64,000 nucleotides of DNA from contig NZ_JAKVIR010000034.1 in NCBI RefSeq assembly GCF_022601975.1, forward strand, positions 1-64,000, given 5' to 3'. A model generated the notes under the pieces. The model saw only the letters and a list, made by a program, of their open reading frames with translations. It did no database searches and was not told the DNA's origin. The first letter of the stretch is position 1. Each line of letters opens with the position of its first letter. Origin of the DNA: Pontibacter sp. E15-1. Lineage in GTDB: Bacteria > Bacteroidota > Bacteroidia > Cytophagales > Hymenobacteraceae. Made by a program: the position numbers and the translations under genes. Below are positions 7,798 through 16,639 of the stretch, piece by piece.

Positions 7798-9486
7798 TTA
7801 ACAGCAACCGCCGGAACGCTTCGGCTTGTCCGACTCTGTGTCTTCGCGGCTTCCTAACTTGAAGCCGGCCTTCTCCACCGCCTGCTGCATCTGCTCAGGC
7901 GTTACCGCATTTGGGTCATAGGCCACGGCGACCGATGCGTCGGCAAGGCTTACCTCCGCCGACTTCACGCCCTCTAGCTTCGTCAGAGAGAGCTGCACGC
8001 CGTTGGCGCACCCGCCGCAGGTCATGCCCTCCACGGGAAAAGTTTCTTTTACTAAACTGCCATTTTGGCCTCCATTATCTTTTAGCTTTTCATTTTCCAT
8101 GATTGTTATGTTTAGGTTTAACTTTTTGAAATATTTAACTGCCTTAGCAGCCGGGCGTTTAAAATCCCTCACAGCCTCCCCCAGGTCATAGACGGGGGCG
8201 CCGATAGACTTCTCCAAGATACTGGCCCCGATGGCTGACCGATAGCCACTCGCGCAGTGGACTACTGCGGGCTTGTCTGAGCCGATCTCGGCTGCCCTGT
8301 CACGCAGCTCCGGCAAGGGGATGTGAGTAGCCTGGTTGAAGATACTTTCCTCCTTTACTTCAGAGGCGTTTCGGAGATCCACGATAAGGAAACCCTGCGG
8401 GTGCTCCAGGAACTTATCGAGGTCTATCTCTGGGCTGCGCTGCTGCCCGTAGGTGGGTGCCTGCAGGGTCCCTTTGATGTTCTGTTCGTAGCCGATCTTA
8501 GCCGCCTTCCGAATCAGGTCTTCCTGGGCCTGCTCACTTTCCGCCAGCAGGTAAAACTCCTCCTCCGGTCCGACGAGGGAACCCAGCCATGCTTCGAACT
8601 TTTCCCCGTCCATTATATTGATGGCGCCGGGGAGGTGCCCCATCTTGAACTGCCGCTGCGGGCGCGCATCCACCAGTAAGACCTCCTTCTGCAGTGAAGC
8701 ATACTTATTTAGCCGGGGCACGGCCTCCACGCCGGAACAGAGGGCTCCGGCACCCTTTTGGTTCAAAGCCATGGCATGGCTGAAGTACCTGGGGATGTAA
8801 GGCTGTTCCTCCAGGAGCACTCGGACAAAGGCTTCCTCCGACATGGGCTGAAGTGCGTAATTGTGCGCGGCCTCCTGCCCTATTGTGCTGTAAAGGTCGC
8901 TGCTGATGCTTTTCCCGCAGAGGGAGCCTGGACCGTGCGCCGGATAGACCTTCACGTCCCTGTCTAGCCGCATGAGCACCTGGCGGGTGGAGCGGTAGAG
9001 CTGCCTTGCCATTTCCACCCGCTTTGTGTGAGCATTACCGTTGTCCTCACGCAGGTCCGGCCTGCCCACGTCTCCCACGAACAGGGTATCCCCCGTGAAT
9101 ACGGCCTGAGCCTTTCCCTGCTCATCCGTCAAAAGAACGCTGATGCTGTCCGGCGAGTGGCCGGGCGTGTTGAGGGCCATGAGCCGTAACTTTCCCACGG
9201 CGATTTGGTCGCCCTGATCAAACGCTATGTATGGGTAGGTGGCTTCTGCCAGTTTACTGACACAGATGGGAGCGCTTGCTCTGTGGTGAATCTCAAGGTG
9301 GCCACTTACGAAATCCTCGTGCAGATGCGTCTCCACGACTGCCATGATCCTTGCCCCGTGCTTTTCAGCAAAGTCCAGGTATGGCTGCGGGTCCCGGGCA
9401 GGATCCACCAGCGCAACCTGCTTGTCGCTTAGCACCGCATAGGAGGCATGCGCCAGGCCCTCGTCATAAAATCTTTGAATACGCAT
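7798..9486 (-). CDS. MBL-fold persulfide dioxygenase-like protein with two rhodanese domains, fused to a C-terminal HMA domain
   Basis: Starting at MRIQRFYDEG the protein has 562 residues. A metallo-beta-lactamase domain of the ETHE1/persulfide dioxygenase type comes first (THLHEDFVSGH at 53-63, TPGHSPDS, FTGDTLFVGDVGRPDL). Two rhodanese domains follow, the first lacking a clear active Cys and the second with VVHCASGYRS. A heavy-metal-associated domain ends the protein (GMTCGGC, C490 and C493; tail GGCC). The HMA part begins at a Met (about 463) preceded by DNA that looks like an untranslated leader. One A fewer in the AAAAA run near 8126-8130 would end the enzyme with a TAA and make HMA a separate gene. 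A sulfur-metabolism role in a metal-stress setting is inferred. Confidence 0.85.
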   Translation of the reverse strand: MRIQRFYDEGLAHASYAVLSDKQVALVDPARDPQPYLDFAEKHGARIMAVVETHLHEDFVSGHLEIHHRASAPICVSKLAEATYPYIAFDQGDQIAVGKLRLMALNTPGHSPDSISVLLTDEQGKAQAVFTGDTLFVGDVGRPDLREDNGNAHTKRVEMARQLYRSTRQVLMRLDRDVKVYPAHGPGSLCGKSISSDLYSTIGQEAAHNYALQPMSEEAFVRVLLEEQPYIPRYFSHAMALNQKGAGALCSGVEAVPRLNKYASLQKEVLLVDARPQRQFKMGHLPGAINIMDGEKFEAWLGSLVGPEEEFYLLAESEQAQEDLIRKAAKIGYEQNIKGTLQAPTYGQQRSPEIDLDKFLEHPQGFLIVDLRNASEVKEESIFNQATHIPLPELRDRAAEIGSDKPAVVHCASGYRSAIGASILEKSIGAPVYDLGEAVRDFKRPAAKAVKYFKKLNLNITIMENEKLKDNGGQNGSLVKETFPVEGMTCGGCANGVQLSLTKLEGVKSAEVSLADASVAVAYDPNAVTPEQMQQAVEKAGFKLGSREDTESDKPKRSGGCC

Positions 9487-9527
9487 TGTTTTGTCTAACT
9501 TAGGGTAAAGCACTTCATTCTCTACTG

Positions 9528-9743
9528 CTACTTGTCTTTGTCTCTTTGCAGTATGGCTTTCCGCTCCTCGTATTCCTGGGTTGTCATCTTCCCACCGGCG
9601 TATTTCTTTCGAAGAATGTCCAAAGGGGTTTCTCTGTACACCCTTGTCCGTGACGTAGGGAAGAAGAAGATGGCAAAGATCAAAACGATCCATATGATCC
9701 ACCAGACCATGTTCATTCCCATCACATGATATTCATTATCCAT
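9528..9743 (-). CDS. SHOCT-domain small membrane protein
   Basis: A 71-residue protein with one N-terminal transmembrane helix (VWWIIWIVLIFAIFFFP) and a C-terminal SHOCT motif (PLDILRKKYAGGKMTTQEYEERKAILQRD). SHOCT segments are short oligomerisation modules found at the ends of many bacterial proteins. It lies just upstream of the MBL/rhodanese gene. A paralogue with the same layout is at 13010-13216. Function unknown; membrane-anchored, likely part of the metal island. Confidence 0.8.
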   Translation of the reverse strand: MDNEYHVMGMNMVWWIIWIVLIFAIFFFPTSRTRVYRETPLDILRKKYAGGKMTTQEYEERKAILQRDKDK

Positions 9744-9843
9744 GTCTACTTACTTTATAAGTTTAATACCAGGCTTATTCTATTGCCTTTGCCTCCCTTG
9801 TTCCTGTTTTTCCGGGAAGCTTCATTCGCAGATGCATGGCAGT

Positions 9844-12102
9844 TTATCTATGACCACTTGATGGATACTTAAAAGTCTTTGCCTTCAGCCGCAGGCTGTT
9901 GGTCACCACCGATACCGAGCTAAAGGCCATGGCGGCAGCGGCGAACATCGGGTTCAGCAGAAAACCCGTGAAAGGGTACAGCACCCCTGCTGCGATTGGG
10001 ATACCGACCAGGTTGTAGATGAAGGCCCAGAACAGATTTTGCCGGATCGTTTTCACCGTCTCTTTGGAGAGCCTTATCGCAGTCACGATATCCTCCAAAT
10101 CTCCTTTGATAAGCGTAATCTCGGCGCTCTCTATGGCAATATCCGTCCCCGTTCCCATGGCAATGCCCACATCTGCCTGCGCCAAGGCCGGGGAGTCGTT
10201 GATGCCGTCCCCCACCATGGCCACCTTCAGGCCACTGGCCTGAAGGTCTTTGATATAGGCAGCTTTATCGGCAGGTAACACCTCCGCCTGAATATGGTCC
10301 ACCCGGGCCTGCCGACCGATGGCCTCCGCTGTCTGGCGGTTATCACCCGTGAGCATATGCACCGCCAGCCCCATCTGCTGCAGGGCGGCGATGGCCGCCT
10401 TGGAGGTTTCCTTGATGGTGTCCGCTATGGCGATGACGGCGACGGCTTCTTGGTCCTGCCCCACGTAGATGATGGTCTTGGCCTCTCGGCTCAGCTTCTC
10501 CACCTTCATTTGCAGAAAGGGAGGGACCGCTACTAGGTTTTCATCCAGAAGCCTCCTGTTGCCGACCAGGTACCGCTTGCCGTTGTAACTTGCCTTTACG
10601 CCTTTCCCTGTGACGCTGTCAAAGCTGTCCAGGGAAACGGCTTCAGGGCTTTCCGTCTTCAGGTGGTTGACGACGGCCAGTGCAAGCGGGTGCTCCGACC
10701 GGGTTTCCATGGCATATACAACGTGGGAGACCTCTTGCCTTCCTTCCGGCGGAAGATCCCAGAGCACGTCGGTCACCTCTGGCTTGCCCTGCGTGATGGT
10801 GCCTGTTTTGTCTAAGACGATGGCATTGAGCTTGTGCGCCAGCTCCAGGCTCTCGGCATTCTTGATCAGGATGCCGTTCTCCGCCCCCTTGCCGATGCCC
10901 ACCATGATGGCGGTGGGGGTCGCCAGCCCCAGGGCGCAGGGGCAGGCAATGATAAGCACAGTGACCGCGGCGATGATGGCGTAGGTAATCTGGGGCTCCG
11001 GCCCCCACACGCTCCAAACGATGAAGCTCAGGATAGCGATCACAATCACAATCGGAACGAACACGGCCGATATACTGTCGGCAAGCTTTTGTATAGGCGC
11101 CTTGCTTCCCTGCGCCTCCTGCACCAGCTTGATGATTTGGGCCAGCATAGTCTCGCTGCCCACCCGCTCGGCCACCATCTTAAAGCTGCCTGTCTTGTTG
11201 ATGGTTGCTCCAATGACCCCGTCACCGGCTTCTTTTTCGACTGGAATGGACTCTCCCGTAATCATACTCTCGTCAAGGACTGATTTCCCCTCCGTAATTT
11301 TTCCGTCTACCGGCACCTTCTCTCCGGGCCTGATCAAGATGGTGTCCCCTTTCTGTACCTCCCCTATCGGAATCTCCAGCTCCGTGCCCCCGCGGATGAC
11401 CCTGGCGGTTTTCACCCCCAGGTTGATGAGTTTCTTGATAGCGGCGGAGGTGCGTGACTTGGCCCTTTCCTCAAAATACCTACCCAGCAGTATCAGGGCA
11501 ACGATGACGGCGGCTACCTCATAGTACACGTGCGGCTCCAGCCCTCTGCTTCGCAGGTAACCCGGGAAAAAGGTGTTGAAGGCACTGAACAGAAAGGCAG
11601 CCCCCGTGCCTAGTGCAATCAGCGTGTCCATGTTGGCAGTAAGGTGCCTGGCCCGCTTATAGGCAATAACGAAAAAATCTTTGCCGCTCCAGAAGATAAC
11701 GGGGATGCTTAAGGCTAGCATGATCCATTCCGCATAAGGAATTCCGGGAAAAAGCATGGCGATCAGAAGCACAGGGATGGAAAGCACCGTGGCCACAACT
11801 AATTTAAGCATGGCCTTACGTAACTTCGCTTCTTCTCTCTCTTCCCGGCTTTCCTCACCTGCCTTATCGGGCACTACCAGGCTGTAGCCGATTTCTGCGA
11901 CGGCCGCCTGCATCTTCTCGGGCGTGGCCAACTCCGGCTCATGCTCCACCAGCACGCTGGCATCCGCGAAGTTCACGCTGGCAGACCTCACACCCTCCAC
12001 ATGAGACAGTATGCTCTCGACGCTGCTGGCGCAGGAGGCGCAGGTCATACCCTCGATTTCGTATCTGTCTTTAACTGTTGGTTTTCCTAGTACATCTTCC
12101 AT
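9844..12102 (-). CDS. copA: Copper-exporting P1B-type ATPase
   Basis: A 752-residue heavy-metal P-type ATPase. It has one N-terminal HMA domain (GMTCASC, C21 and C24), membrane helices, the TGESIPVEK actuator loop, the intramembrane CPC motif ([14 protein letters not shown]), the phosphorylation site [11 protein letters not shown] and the hinge [14 protein letters not shown] together with the Asn and Ser motifs in the last helices ([23 protein letters not shown]) is the P1B-1 signature for Cu(I)/Ag(I). It pumps Cu(I) from cytosol to periplasm. It sits in the middle of the copper island next to a DUF3347 lipoprotein gene. Confidence 0.95.
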   Translation of the reverse strand: MEDVLGKPTVKDRYEIEGMTCASCASSVESILSHVEGVRSASVNFADASVLVEHEPELATPEKMQAAVAEIGYSLVVPDKAGEESREEREEAKLRKAMLKLVVATVLSIPVLLIAMLFPGIPYAEWIMLALSIPVIFWSGKDFFVIAYKRARHLTANMDTLIALGTGAAFLFSAFNTFFPGYLRSRGLEPHVYYEVAAVIVALILLGRYFEERAKSRTSAAIKKLINLGVKTARVIRGGTELEIPIGEVQKGDTILIRPGEKVPVDGKITEGKSVLDESMITGESIPVEKEAGDGVIGATINKTGSFKMVAERVGSETMLAQIIKLVQEAQGSKAPIQKLADSISAVFVPIVIVIAILSFIVWSVWGPEPQITYAIIAAVTVLIIACPCALGLATPTAIMVGIGKGAENGILIKNAESLELAHKLNAIVLDKTGTITQGKPEVTDVLWDLPPEGRQEVSHVVYAMETRSEHPLALAVVNHLKTESPEAVSLDSFDSVTGKGVKASYNGKRYLVGNRRLLDENLVAVPPFLQMKVEKLSREAKTIIYVGQDQEAVAVIAIADTIKETSKAAIAALQQMGLAVHMLTGDNRQTAEAIGRQARVDHIQAEVLPADKAAYIKDLQASGLKVAMVGDGINDSPALAQADVGIAMGTGTDIAIESAEITLIKGDLEDIVTAIRLSKETVKTIRQNLFWAFIYNLVGIPIAAGVLYPFTGFLLNPMFAAAAMAFSSVSVVTNSLRLKAKTFKYPSSGHR

Positions 12103-12155
12103 ATATAAACCAGTTTATAAAAGGTTTCCGTGGCTACGGTATTTATAGCAGGAAG

Positions 12156-12832
12156 TCAATTAAAAATCCCCTTTACTTCCCCACACGCCAGCATTTGCTG
12201 CCCCATATAAGGGTTACTGATTCCCTTTGCCTCACTTAGCCAATAGGCCCCTTTGCTGTCGTTTGCCACCGGGCAGTACTGCACGTACAGTGTCTGCCGG
12301 CCTGTGCCGTAGGCCTCCGCCGCCTTACCATGGCCTGGGAGATAAACACTAAATTTTCTCTTCTCTCCTTTATACTTTTGGCCTCTTTACAAAGCTCCAC
12401 ATGGTCCATCAGGAAAAACTGCTTTTCCTTCCCGAAATCATGGGCGCTTCCCGTAAGTAACCCGTCGTTTACATCAAGTAGTGCTGCCATCATATTTGTA
12501 CTGGCACGCTCCACCTCCTTTTGATCTTGTGCCACCAGGCTTTCATTTAGAGCGAGGTAAGCATCTACAACCCTGTTGAGCTGCTGCTTAAACGCTGCCA
12601 GGGCTTCCTGGTCAAAGTCCAAGGTATCCCCTTCTACAAATTCGGTGATCGGAATCTGGTTGTTCCTCATAGAGTCATGGATGGTCTCATAGTGCATACC
12701 CTTGTTCTCATGAGCTTCCATTGGATCGGCTTCATTCCCTGCCACCTTTTTTTTACTGTCACACGCTGTTAGAAACACTAGCATCAAGGCAGTAACCGCT
12801 ATAGAGAATGGCTTTATCAGTATCTTTCCCAT
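12156..12832 (-). pseudogene. DUF3347 lipoprotein with a C-terminal frameshift
   Basis: From the ATG at 12830-12832 (MGKILIKPFSIAV) the protein has a lipoprotein signal (LMLVFLTAC) and the DUF3347 helical core (LAAFKQQLNRVVDAYLALNESLV). After NLVFISQAMV the frame changes to RRRRPTAQ and ends early at 12236. The coding strand reads ATGGTAAGGCGGCGG. One extra A (GTA AAG GCG GCG) restores the conserved ending EAYG, QTLYVQYCPVA, GAYWLSEAKGI, NPYMGQQML, ACGEV to TGA at 12156. This ending matches the other DUF3347 proteins at 16011 and 16640. The break lies near 12325. It is either real damage or a missing base in the sequence. Confidence 0.8.
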
Positions 12833-12960
12833 TCTGCTGTATTGCTTCAGTGAATTGTTGTCTGTCCTTTTGATTCTTAGAAGCTGTTCTAATTTAACCT
12901 CATCGGCTACGGACATGGGCTTACATAATTGGGAGAAGAACTTACATAGCTTACCCTGAA

Positions 12961-12998
12961 AAATTAAAAAGCCTGCCCATACAGGCAGACTTTTCAGG
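12961..12998 (-). terminator. Rho-independent terminator of the SHOCT gene
   Basis: On the minus strand a hairpin with arms GCCTG and CAGGC (inner loop TATGGG) is followed by TTTTTAATTTTT. It lies 12-49 bases after the end of the SHOCT gene at 13010. Confidence 0.6.
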
Positions 12999-13009
12999 TT
13001 TATACATAC

Positions 13010-13216
13010 TTACTTTTTTAAATCCCGCTGGAGTATTTCTCTGCGCTCTTCATAAGCTTCGGTGCTCATCTCCACAGAGGCGTATTTCTTGCGCAGCACG
13101 TCTAGCGGGCTTTCTTTTCCTCCGTCCTTAAACGGAGAGAAGAGCTCATAAAGGAGGATAAACACAATGCCCGCGAAAAGAAGCGTACAAAGGAAACTAT
13201 ATCCGAAAAATTCCAT
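13010..13216 (-). CDS. SHOCT-domain small membrane protein (second copy)
   Basis: A 68-residue protein with an N-terminal membrane helix (YSFLCTLLFAGIVFILLYEL) and a C-terminal SHOCT motif (PLDVLRKKYASVEMSTEAYEERREILQRD). It shares the PLD-LRKKYA and YEER--ILQRD core with the protein at 9528-9743, so the two are paralogues. It appears to be transcribed alone or with the upstream Met-rich gene and is followed by a terminator hairpin. Function unknown. Confidence 0.78.
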   Translation of the reverse strand: MEFFGYSFLCTLLFAGIVFILLYELFSPFKDGGKESPLDVLRKKYASVEMSTEAYEERREILQRDLKK

Positions 13217-13423
13217 TTTTATAGTTATTTTGGTTTAACACCTATTATTTTAATTTGTCTGCCTGTAGCACTCGGTGTGTTTAGGGAAGGCAGTGGAAGG
13301 CGGCCAGACAAACAGCTAAAGCAAGCCAGCACCTCCCACTATTTTCACTTCTTTAGATCTTCCTATTTAAGGTAATTCCGAAATGCCCTGTTTTTTGGCG
13401 AGCCCGATAGTCTTCGGTTCCGA

Positions 13424-13696
13424 CTAAAGTTTTTGGCTCTTCGGCTCAACGGCTTTGCCCTTCTTCCCGTCCATCTTCATATTCCCGTCCATCTTCATGT
13501 CTCCGTCTTTCATGTCGCCCATCATCTTGGCGCACATGGCCTGCATGTCTTTGCTCTCCATCATGGCCATGCAACAGGACTTCTTGCCTTTGTCTTCCTG
13601 TTGCGGTTTGTTCCCTTGCGAAAACACGTTGAATGAGAACACCATCAGGAAAGCCACGGAAAGGGCGGTAAGTACAATCTTCATCTTAGTCTTCAT
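13424..13696 (-). CDS. Small exported Met/Cys/Asp-rich protein
   Basis: A 90-residue protein with a signal peptide (MKTKMKIVLTALSVAFLMVF, cleavage near FSQG). The mature chain carries KSCCMAMMESKDMQAMCAKMMGDMKDGDMKMDG, which is rich in Met and Cys and contains short MKMDG repeats. Such composition suits periplasmic binding of Cu(I). It is 190 bp upstream of the second SHOCT gene and downstream of the AraC-type regulator. No catalytic motif is visible. The role is inferred from composition and neighbours. Confidence 0.7.
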   Translation of the reverse strand: MKTKMKIVLTALSVAFLMVFSFNVFSQGNKPQQEDKGKKSCCMAMMESKDMQAMCAKMMGDMKDGDMKMDGNMKMDGKKGKAVEPKSQKL

Positions 13697-13819
13697 AATC
13701 TTTATATAAATTTTTAAAGTTGATTATCCGAACGTCTACCTTGGCGTTCTTATATGGTAAACCCCGAAAAAGGCCTAATCGTTGTACAGGATTCCGGATG
13801 AAATGTACAAGATTTTGCC

Positions 13820-14383
13820 TCACACTTTATCTAAAGAACTTCTCTCCCTGTTCCCGGAATCCTTATACTGGTTCACCGTCAGACCCGTCACGGACTTGAA
13901 TTGGTTGGAAAGGTGGTGTACGCTGCTGTAACCGAGCTTGCGGGCTATCTCGCTCAGGTTCATTTCCCCGTACTCCAGCAGTTCCTTCACCTTTTCTATT
14001 TTCTGGAGGATAAGGTACTTCTCAATCGTTACGCCCTCCCGTTTGGAGAACGTCTTGCTCAGGCTACTATAGGACTGGCCGACCCGCTGGGCGATGTAGT
14101 CCGAGTTGCGGAGGTTGGTGGTCACGTTACCCTGCACAAGGTCCAGCACGGCAAGCTTCACCTGCTCTGCCAGTAACTCGTCCTTGTCCTGGATCAACTC
14201 AAAGCCATGCTTTGCCAACACCTGCTTCACAGCGGCCATATCCACCTGTCCGTGGCCGAATATCGTGATCTCCCCGAGCCTGTCAATCTCGAACACAACG
14301 CCTAGCGCCTCCATCTCGCTGCTGATCACGGTGATGCAGCGGGGGCATACCATATTTTTAACTTGAAAAGTGGTTCCTTGCAT
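13820..14383 (-). CDS. HMA-like domain fused to an AraC-type DNA-binding domain, putative metal sensor
   Basis: A 187-residue regulator. The first 65 residues look like a degenerate heavy-metal-associated domain with the CxxC motif MVCPRCITVI (C13, C16) and a final DMAAVKQVLAKHGFEL. Residues of about 85-180 form an AraC/XylS HTH pair (EYGEMNLSEIARKLGYSSVHHLSNQFKSVTGLTVNQYK). Metal binding at the CxxC would directly signal to the DNA-binding part. It sits 10 bp downstream of the SCO gene, inside the copper island, and is the obvious candidate regulator of it. AraC proteins usually activate from direct repeats; one such pair lies upstream of the RND gene (23649-23682). Confidence 0.85.
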   Translation of the reverse strand: MQGTTFQVKNMVCPRCITVISSEMEALGVVFEIDRLGEITIFGHGQVDMAAVKQVLAKHGFELIQDKDELLAEQVKLAVLDLVQGNVTTNLRNSDYIAQRVGQSYSSLSKTFSKREGVTIEKYLILQKIEKVKELLEYGEMNLSEIARKLGYSSVHHLSNQFKSVTGLTVNQYKDSGNRERSSLDKV

Positions 14384-14393
14384 AAGTTTCTAA

Positions 14394-15047
14394 TTATTGT
14401 TCTCCAAAAGAATTCTCCCCCTTAAGCAGTACATCCATGTCGTGCATCAGCTGATCCACTTCCTCGGCCTTAGTGCCGTCGTAGTGGCCCCTCACCCTGC
14501 GTAGAGAGTCAACCAGGAGAAAAGCGCCGCTATGCACCGCACCGCCGGGTGCGGCCTCATCTTCCATGGCACTCACCATGTAACTGTTTTGGGCAATGTC
14601 AAAGATGGCGTCCCTGTCACCGGTTATAAAGTGCCACCTGTCAGCGTCAACGCCGAGCCGGTTGGCATATTCCCTCAACACAGCCACGGTATCGTGCGCC
14701 GGGTCAATGGAATGGGACAGGAACTTTACATGCGGGTTGCCCTCGTACTTGTCATACACGCGGAGCATCTGGCTTTTCATTTTAGGGCAGATGGTGGGGC
14801 AGGTGGTGAAAAAGAAGTCAGCCACGTAGATACCGCCTTCAAAGGTCTGCGGCGTTACCAGAGAGCTGTCCTGGTCAACAAAGGCGAAGTCTGGAATCGT
14901 ATGATAAAGCGTGTCCCCCGCCTGTACTTCTTTATTTCCCAGGATAGGAAGGGACTTTTCCTCTTTATTTTCCTGGCACGAAAAAAGCGTCACCAGCACA
15001 AAAAACAGACTGAGGGAGAGGCTGTGTTTAATATTCATTGGTTGCAT
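14394..15047 (-). CDS. SCO1/SenC/PrrC-family copper chaperone lipoprotein
   Basis: A 217-residue thioredoxin-fold lipoprotein (signal and lipobox FVLVTLFSC, Cys at residue 24). It has the SCO copper motif TTCPTICPKM (C83, C87) and the matching distal His in AVHSGAFLLVD. SCO proteins deliver copper to the CuA site of cytochrome oxidase or act as periplasmic thiol reductases. Its place among copper-export genes suggests a chaperone or redox role in copper handling. Starts at 15047 (MQPMNIKH) and 15038 (MNIKH) are both possible. Confidence 0.9.
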   Translation of the reverse strand: MQPMNIKHSLSLSLFFVLVTLFSCQENKEEKSLPILGNKEVQAGDTLYHTIPDFAFVDQDSSLVTPQTFEGGIYVADFFFTTCPTICPKMKSQMLRVYDKYEGNPHVKFLSHSIDPAHDTVAVLREYANRLGVDADRWHFITGDRDAIFDIAQNSYMVSAMEDEAAPGGAVHSGAFLLVDSLRRVRGHYDGTKAEEVDQLMHDMDVLLKGENSFGEQ

Positions 15048-15070
15048 TATCTATAGGTAAGTTCAACTGA

Positions 15071-15535
15071 TTAAAGCTTGGATTTGGCAGCGGCCTCACT
15101 GGCCTCTATTTTTTCTTTTACCTGGAGTATCTCTTTTTTCTTCAGCTCCAGGTACCCCAGGGCCTTGACTTTTTCCATTGTCTGGTCCGGGTCCTGGTAG
15201 GTGTGCATCCACTCCATCATGGCCTCGTCAGCCTCCTCCAGCTGCTTTATGGTGAGTTGTAAAGCCATTGCGTTCTCTTTGCTGTCGGCATCTGCCGTAT
15301 CCAGCTGTACCGCCTTTTCCTTCAGCTGCTTTTTTAGGTGCATCAATGTTCCGAGCCAGGACATGGTCTCATCGTGCACGGCCATTACCTCCTGTTTTAA
15401 GGTCTCCACCTCATCCTGTGCCGTCTCCCTATTCTCCGCAGCAGATGTCTGCTGCTGATTGCAGGACAACAGGGAAAAAGCAGGAAGGAGCATTATCAGA
15501 AATGGGTACAGGTACTTAAAGTCTTTCCTTTTCAT
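15071..15535 (-). CDS. Coiled-coil lipoprotein of unknown function
   Basis: A 154-residue predicted lipoprotein (signal with LLPAFSLLSC, lipid Cys near residue 25). The rest is strongly helical and charged, with heptad-like patterns (VETLKQEVMAVHDETM, LKKQLKEKAVQLD, MALQLTIKQLEEADEAMMEWMHTY, LELKKKEILQVKEKIEA). Small lipoproteins of this kind are frequent beside SCO genes in Bacteroidota. It lies 23 bp upstream of the SCO gene and is probably cotranscribed with it. No enzymatic motif. Likely periplasmic, function unknown. Confidence 0.8.
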   Translation of the reverse strand: MKRKDFKYLYPFLIMLLPAFSLLSCNQQQTSAAENRETAQDEVETLKQEVMAVHDETMSWLGTLMHLKKQLKEKAVQLDTADADSKENAMALQLTIKQLEEADEAMMEWMHTYQDPDQTMEKVKALGYLELKKKEILQVKEKIEASEAAAKSKL

Positions 15536-15562
15536 CTTAAGCTTTCTCGTGGGATATAAGAA

Positions 15563-15590
15563 AAGGCAGGGGCTTTGCTGCCCCTGCCTT
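15563..15590 (-). terminator. Rho-independent terminator after the HMA gene
   Basis: Perfect 11-bp inverted repeat AAGGCAGGGGC (15563-15573) and GCCCCTGCCTT (15580-15590) with a 6-nt loop. On the minus strand it is followed by TTCTTAT and it starts 8 bases after the HMA stop codon. It separates the CusBAC/HMA part of the island from the SCO part. Confidence 0.8.
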
Positions 15591-15597
15591 CTCAGGT

Positions 15598-15972
15598 TTA
15601 TTTTCTTTCGTACTGGCAGCAGCCGGGCAGGCTGTCGTAGGCCTCATCTGTGGCCTTTACCTGCGCTGTGTCATGCCCCACGCTGGCGACCTGCTTCTGT
15701 ATGTCGGCCTCCGATACTTTGGCCGGGTCGTACTTCACGGAAAGGGCTGTTGACTCCACGTCCCACACTGCTGATTGAACCCCTTCCAGGCCTAGAGCGG
15801 CTTTTTCGATGCGCTTCTTGCACATCCCGCACTTGCCGTTCACGTTAAACGTAGCGCTTTCCGCGGCCTGGGCCGTTGCGTTCTGCTTTGTGTTTTGGGT
15901 ATCCTGCGCCTGTGCTGAAACAGAGGCAAAGGAGCCGAACATAAGGGCGGTAATCAAAATATTCTTTCTCAT
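15598..15972 (-). CDS. Exported HMA-domain metal-binding protein
   Basis: Starting at MRKNILITALMFG the protein has 124 residues with a signal peptide (cleavage near SAQAQ). It carries one HMA domain with the Cys motif GKCGMCKKRIEKA, SAVWDVES and YDPAKVSEADIQKQVASVGHDT. The C-terminus is Cys-rich (SLPGCCQYERK). It is therefore a periplasmic counterpart of CopZ-type chaperones. It follows the DUF3347 gene (16011) by 38 bp, downstream of the CusB-like gene, and may hand metal to the RND pump. A more upstream ATG (16002) would add 10 residues and spoil the signal peptide. Confidence 0.85.
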   Translation of the reverse strand: MRKNILITALMFGSFASVSAQAQDTQNTKQNATAQAAESATFNVNGKCGMCKKRIEKAALGLEGVQSAVWDVESTALSVKYDPAKVSEADIQKQVASVGHDTAQVKATDEAYDSLPGCCQYERK

Positions 15973-16010
15973 GCTATAGGTTAATTGCTCGTTAAAATTC
16001 ACTAAACCTA

Positions 16011-16610
16011 CTATAAGGTTTCTTCAACTGATCCGCAGCCAGGCATTTTCTGCCCCATGAAGGGGTTGCTTACCTTCTCCTCAAAACTTAGCCAGTTAGC
16101 GCCCTGTCCCCCCAGTGCCATCGGGCAGTGCTGCCAGTAAAGGGTCTTGCCACTTACCTCGTTGCTCTTCACTACCTCATATAGCTGCCGTGACAGCTGG
16201 GCAAAAGCCTGCCGCTGAGCCGCGATGTCTTGCGCATCGGCTATCTGGCTGGCGCTTTCCCTTAGCTGGTTGCGCTGCGCTTCGGTTAGCTCGCTGCCCT
16301 CCAGCCCTTTCTGCATATCAGATGCCGCCTGTTTTACCTGCTCATAATTATCGGTTACCAAGGCGTTCTTGATGCCGATGTACGCCACCACAAACGCCGG
16401 CTCACCTGCTGTACTTACAGCCGCTACCCCGTTTTCCTGCTGCATCATATCTATGCCATCCATGTTACCCATGCTTTCCATGCCGTCAGCCATGCCCATG
16501 TTTTCGGTTTTCTCAGCAGTTTCCTGCTGCCCATTACCACAGGCTGTCATAAAGGCCAGCAATATGATCGCTACGCTCATTGATCCCCTTTTTAAATTGT
16601 ACTTATTCAT
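16011..16610 (-). CDS. DUF3347 lipoprotein
   Basis: From MNKYNLKRGSM the protein has 199 residues with a lipoprotein signal (IILLAFMTACG). A Met-rich linker follows (MGMADGMESMGNMDGIDMM), then a DUF3347 domain that ends with the conserved pieces TLYWQHCPMALGGQGANWLSFE, NPFMGQKMPGCGSV. DUF3347 domains are found in the periplasm beside or inside CusB-type adaptors and probably bind metal through the conserved Cys, His and Met. It is 29 bp downstream of the CusB-like gene, whose C-terminus carries the same domain. Confidence 0.85.
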   Translation of the reverse strand: MNKYNLKRGSMSVAIILLAFMTACGNGQQETAEKTENMGMADGMESMGNMDGIDMMQQENGVAAVSTAGEPAFVVAYIGIKNALVTDNYEQVKQAASDMQKGLEGSELTEAQRNQLRESASQIADAQDIAAQRQAFAQLSRQLYEVVKSNEVSGKTLYWQHCPMALGGQGANWLSFEEKVSNPFMGQKMPGCGSVEETL

Positions 16611-16639
16611 CTTTTGAAATTTAAGTTGTGTAAAATAAT

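Noticed and set aside
9487-9702. Upstream extension of the MBL/rhodanese protein by 72 residues
   Set aside because: The extension overlaps the SHOCT gene in another frame and lacks family similarity; the start at 9486 (MRIQRFYDEG) matches the normal N-terminus of the enzyme.
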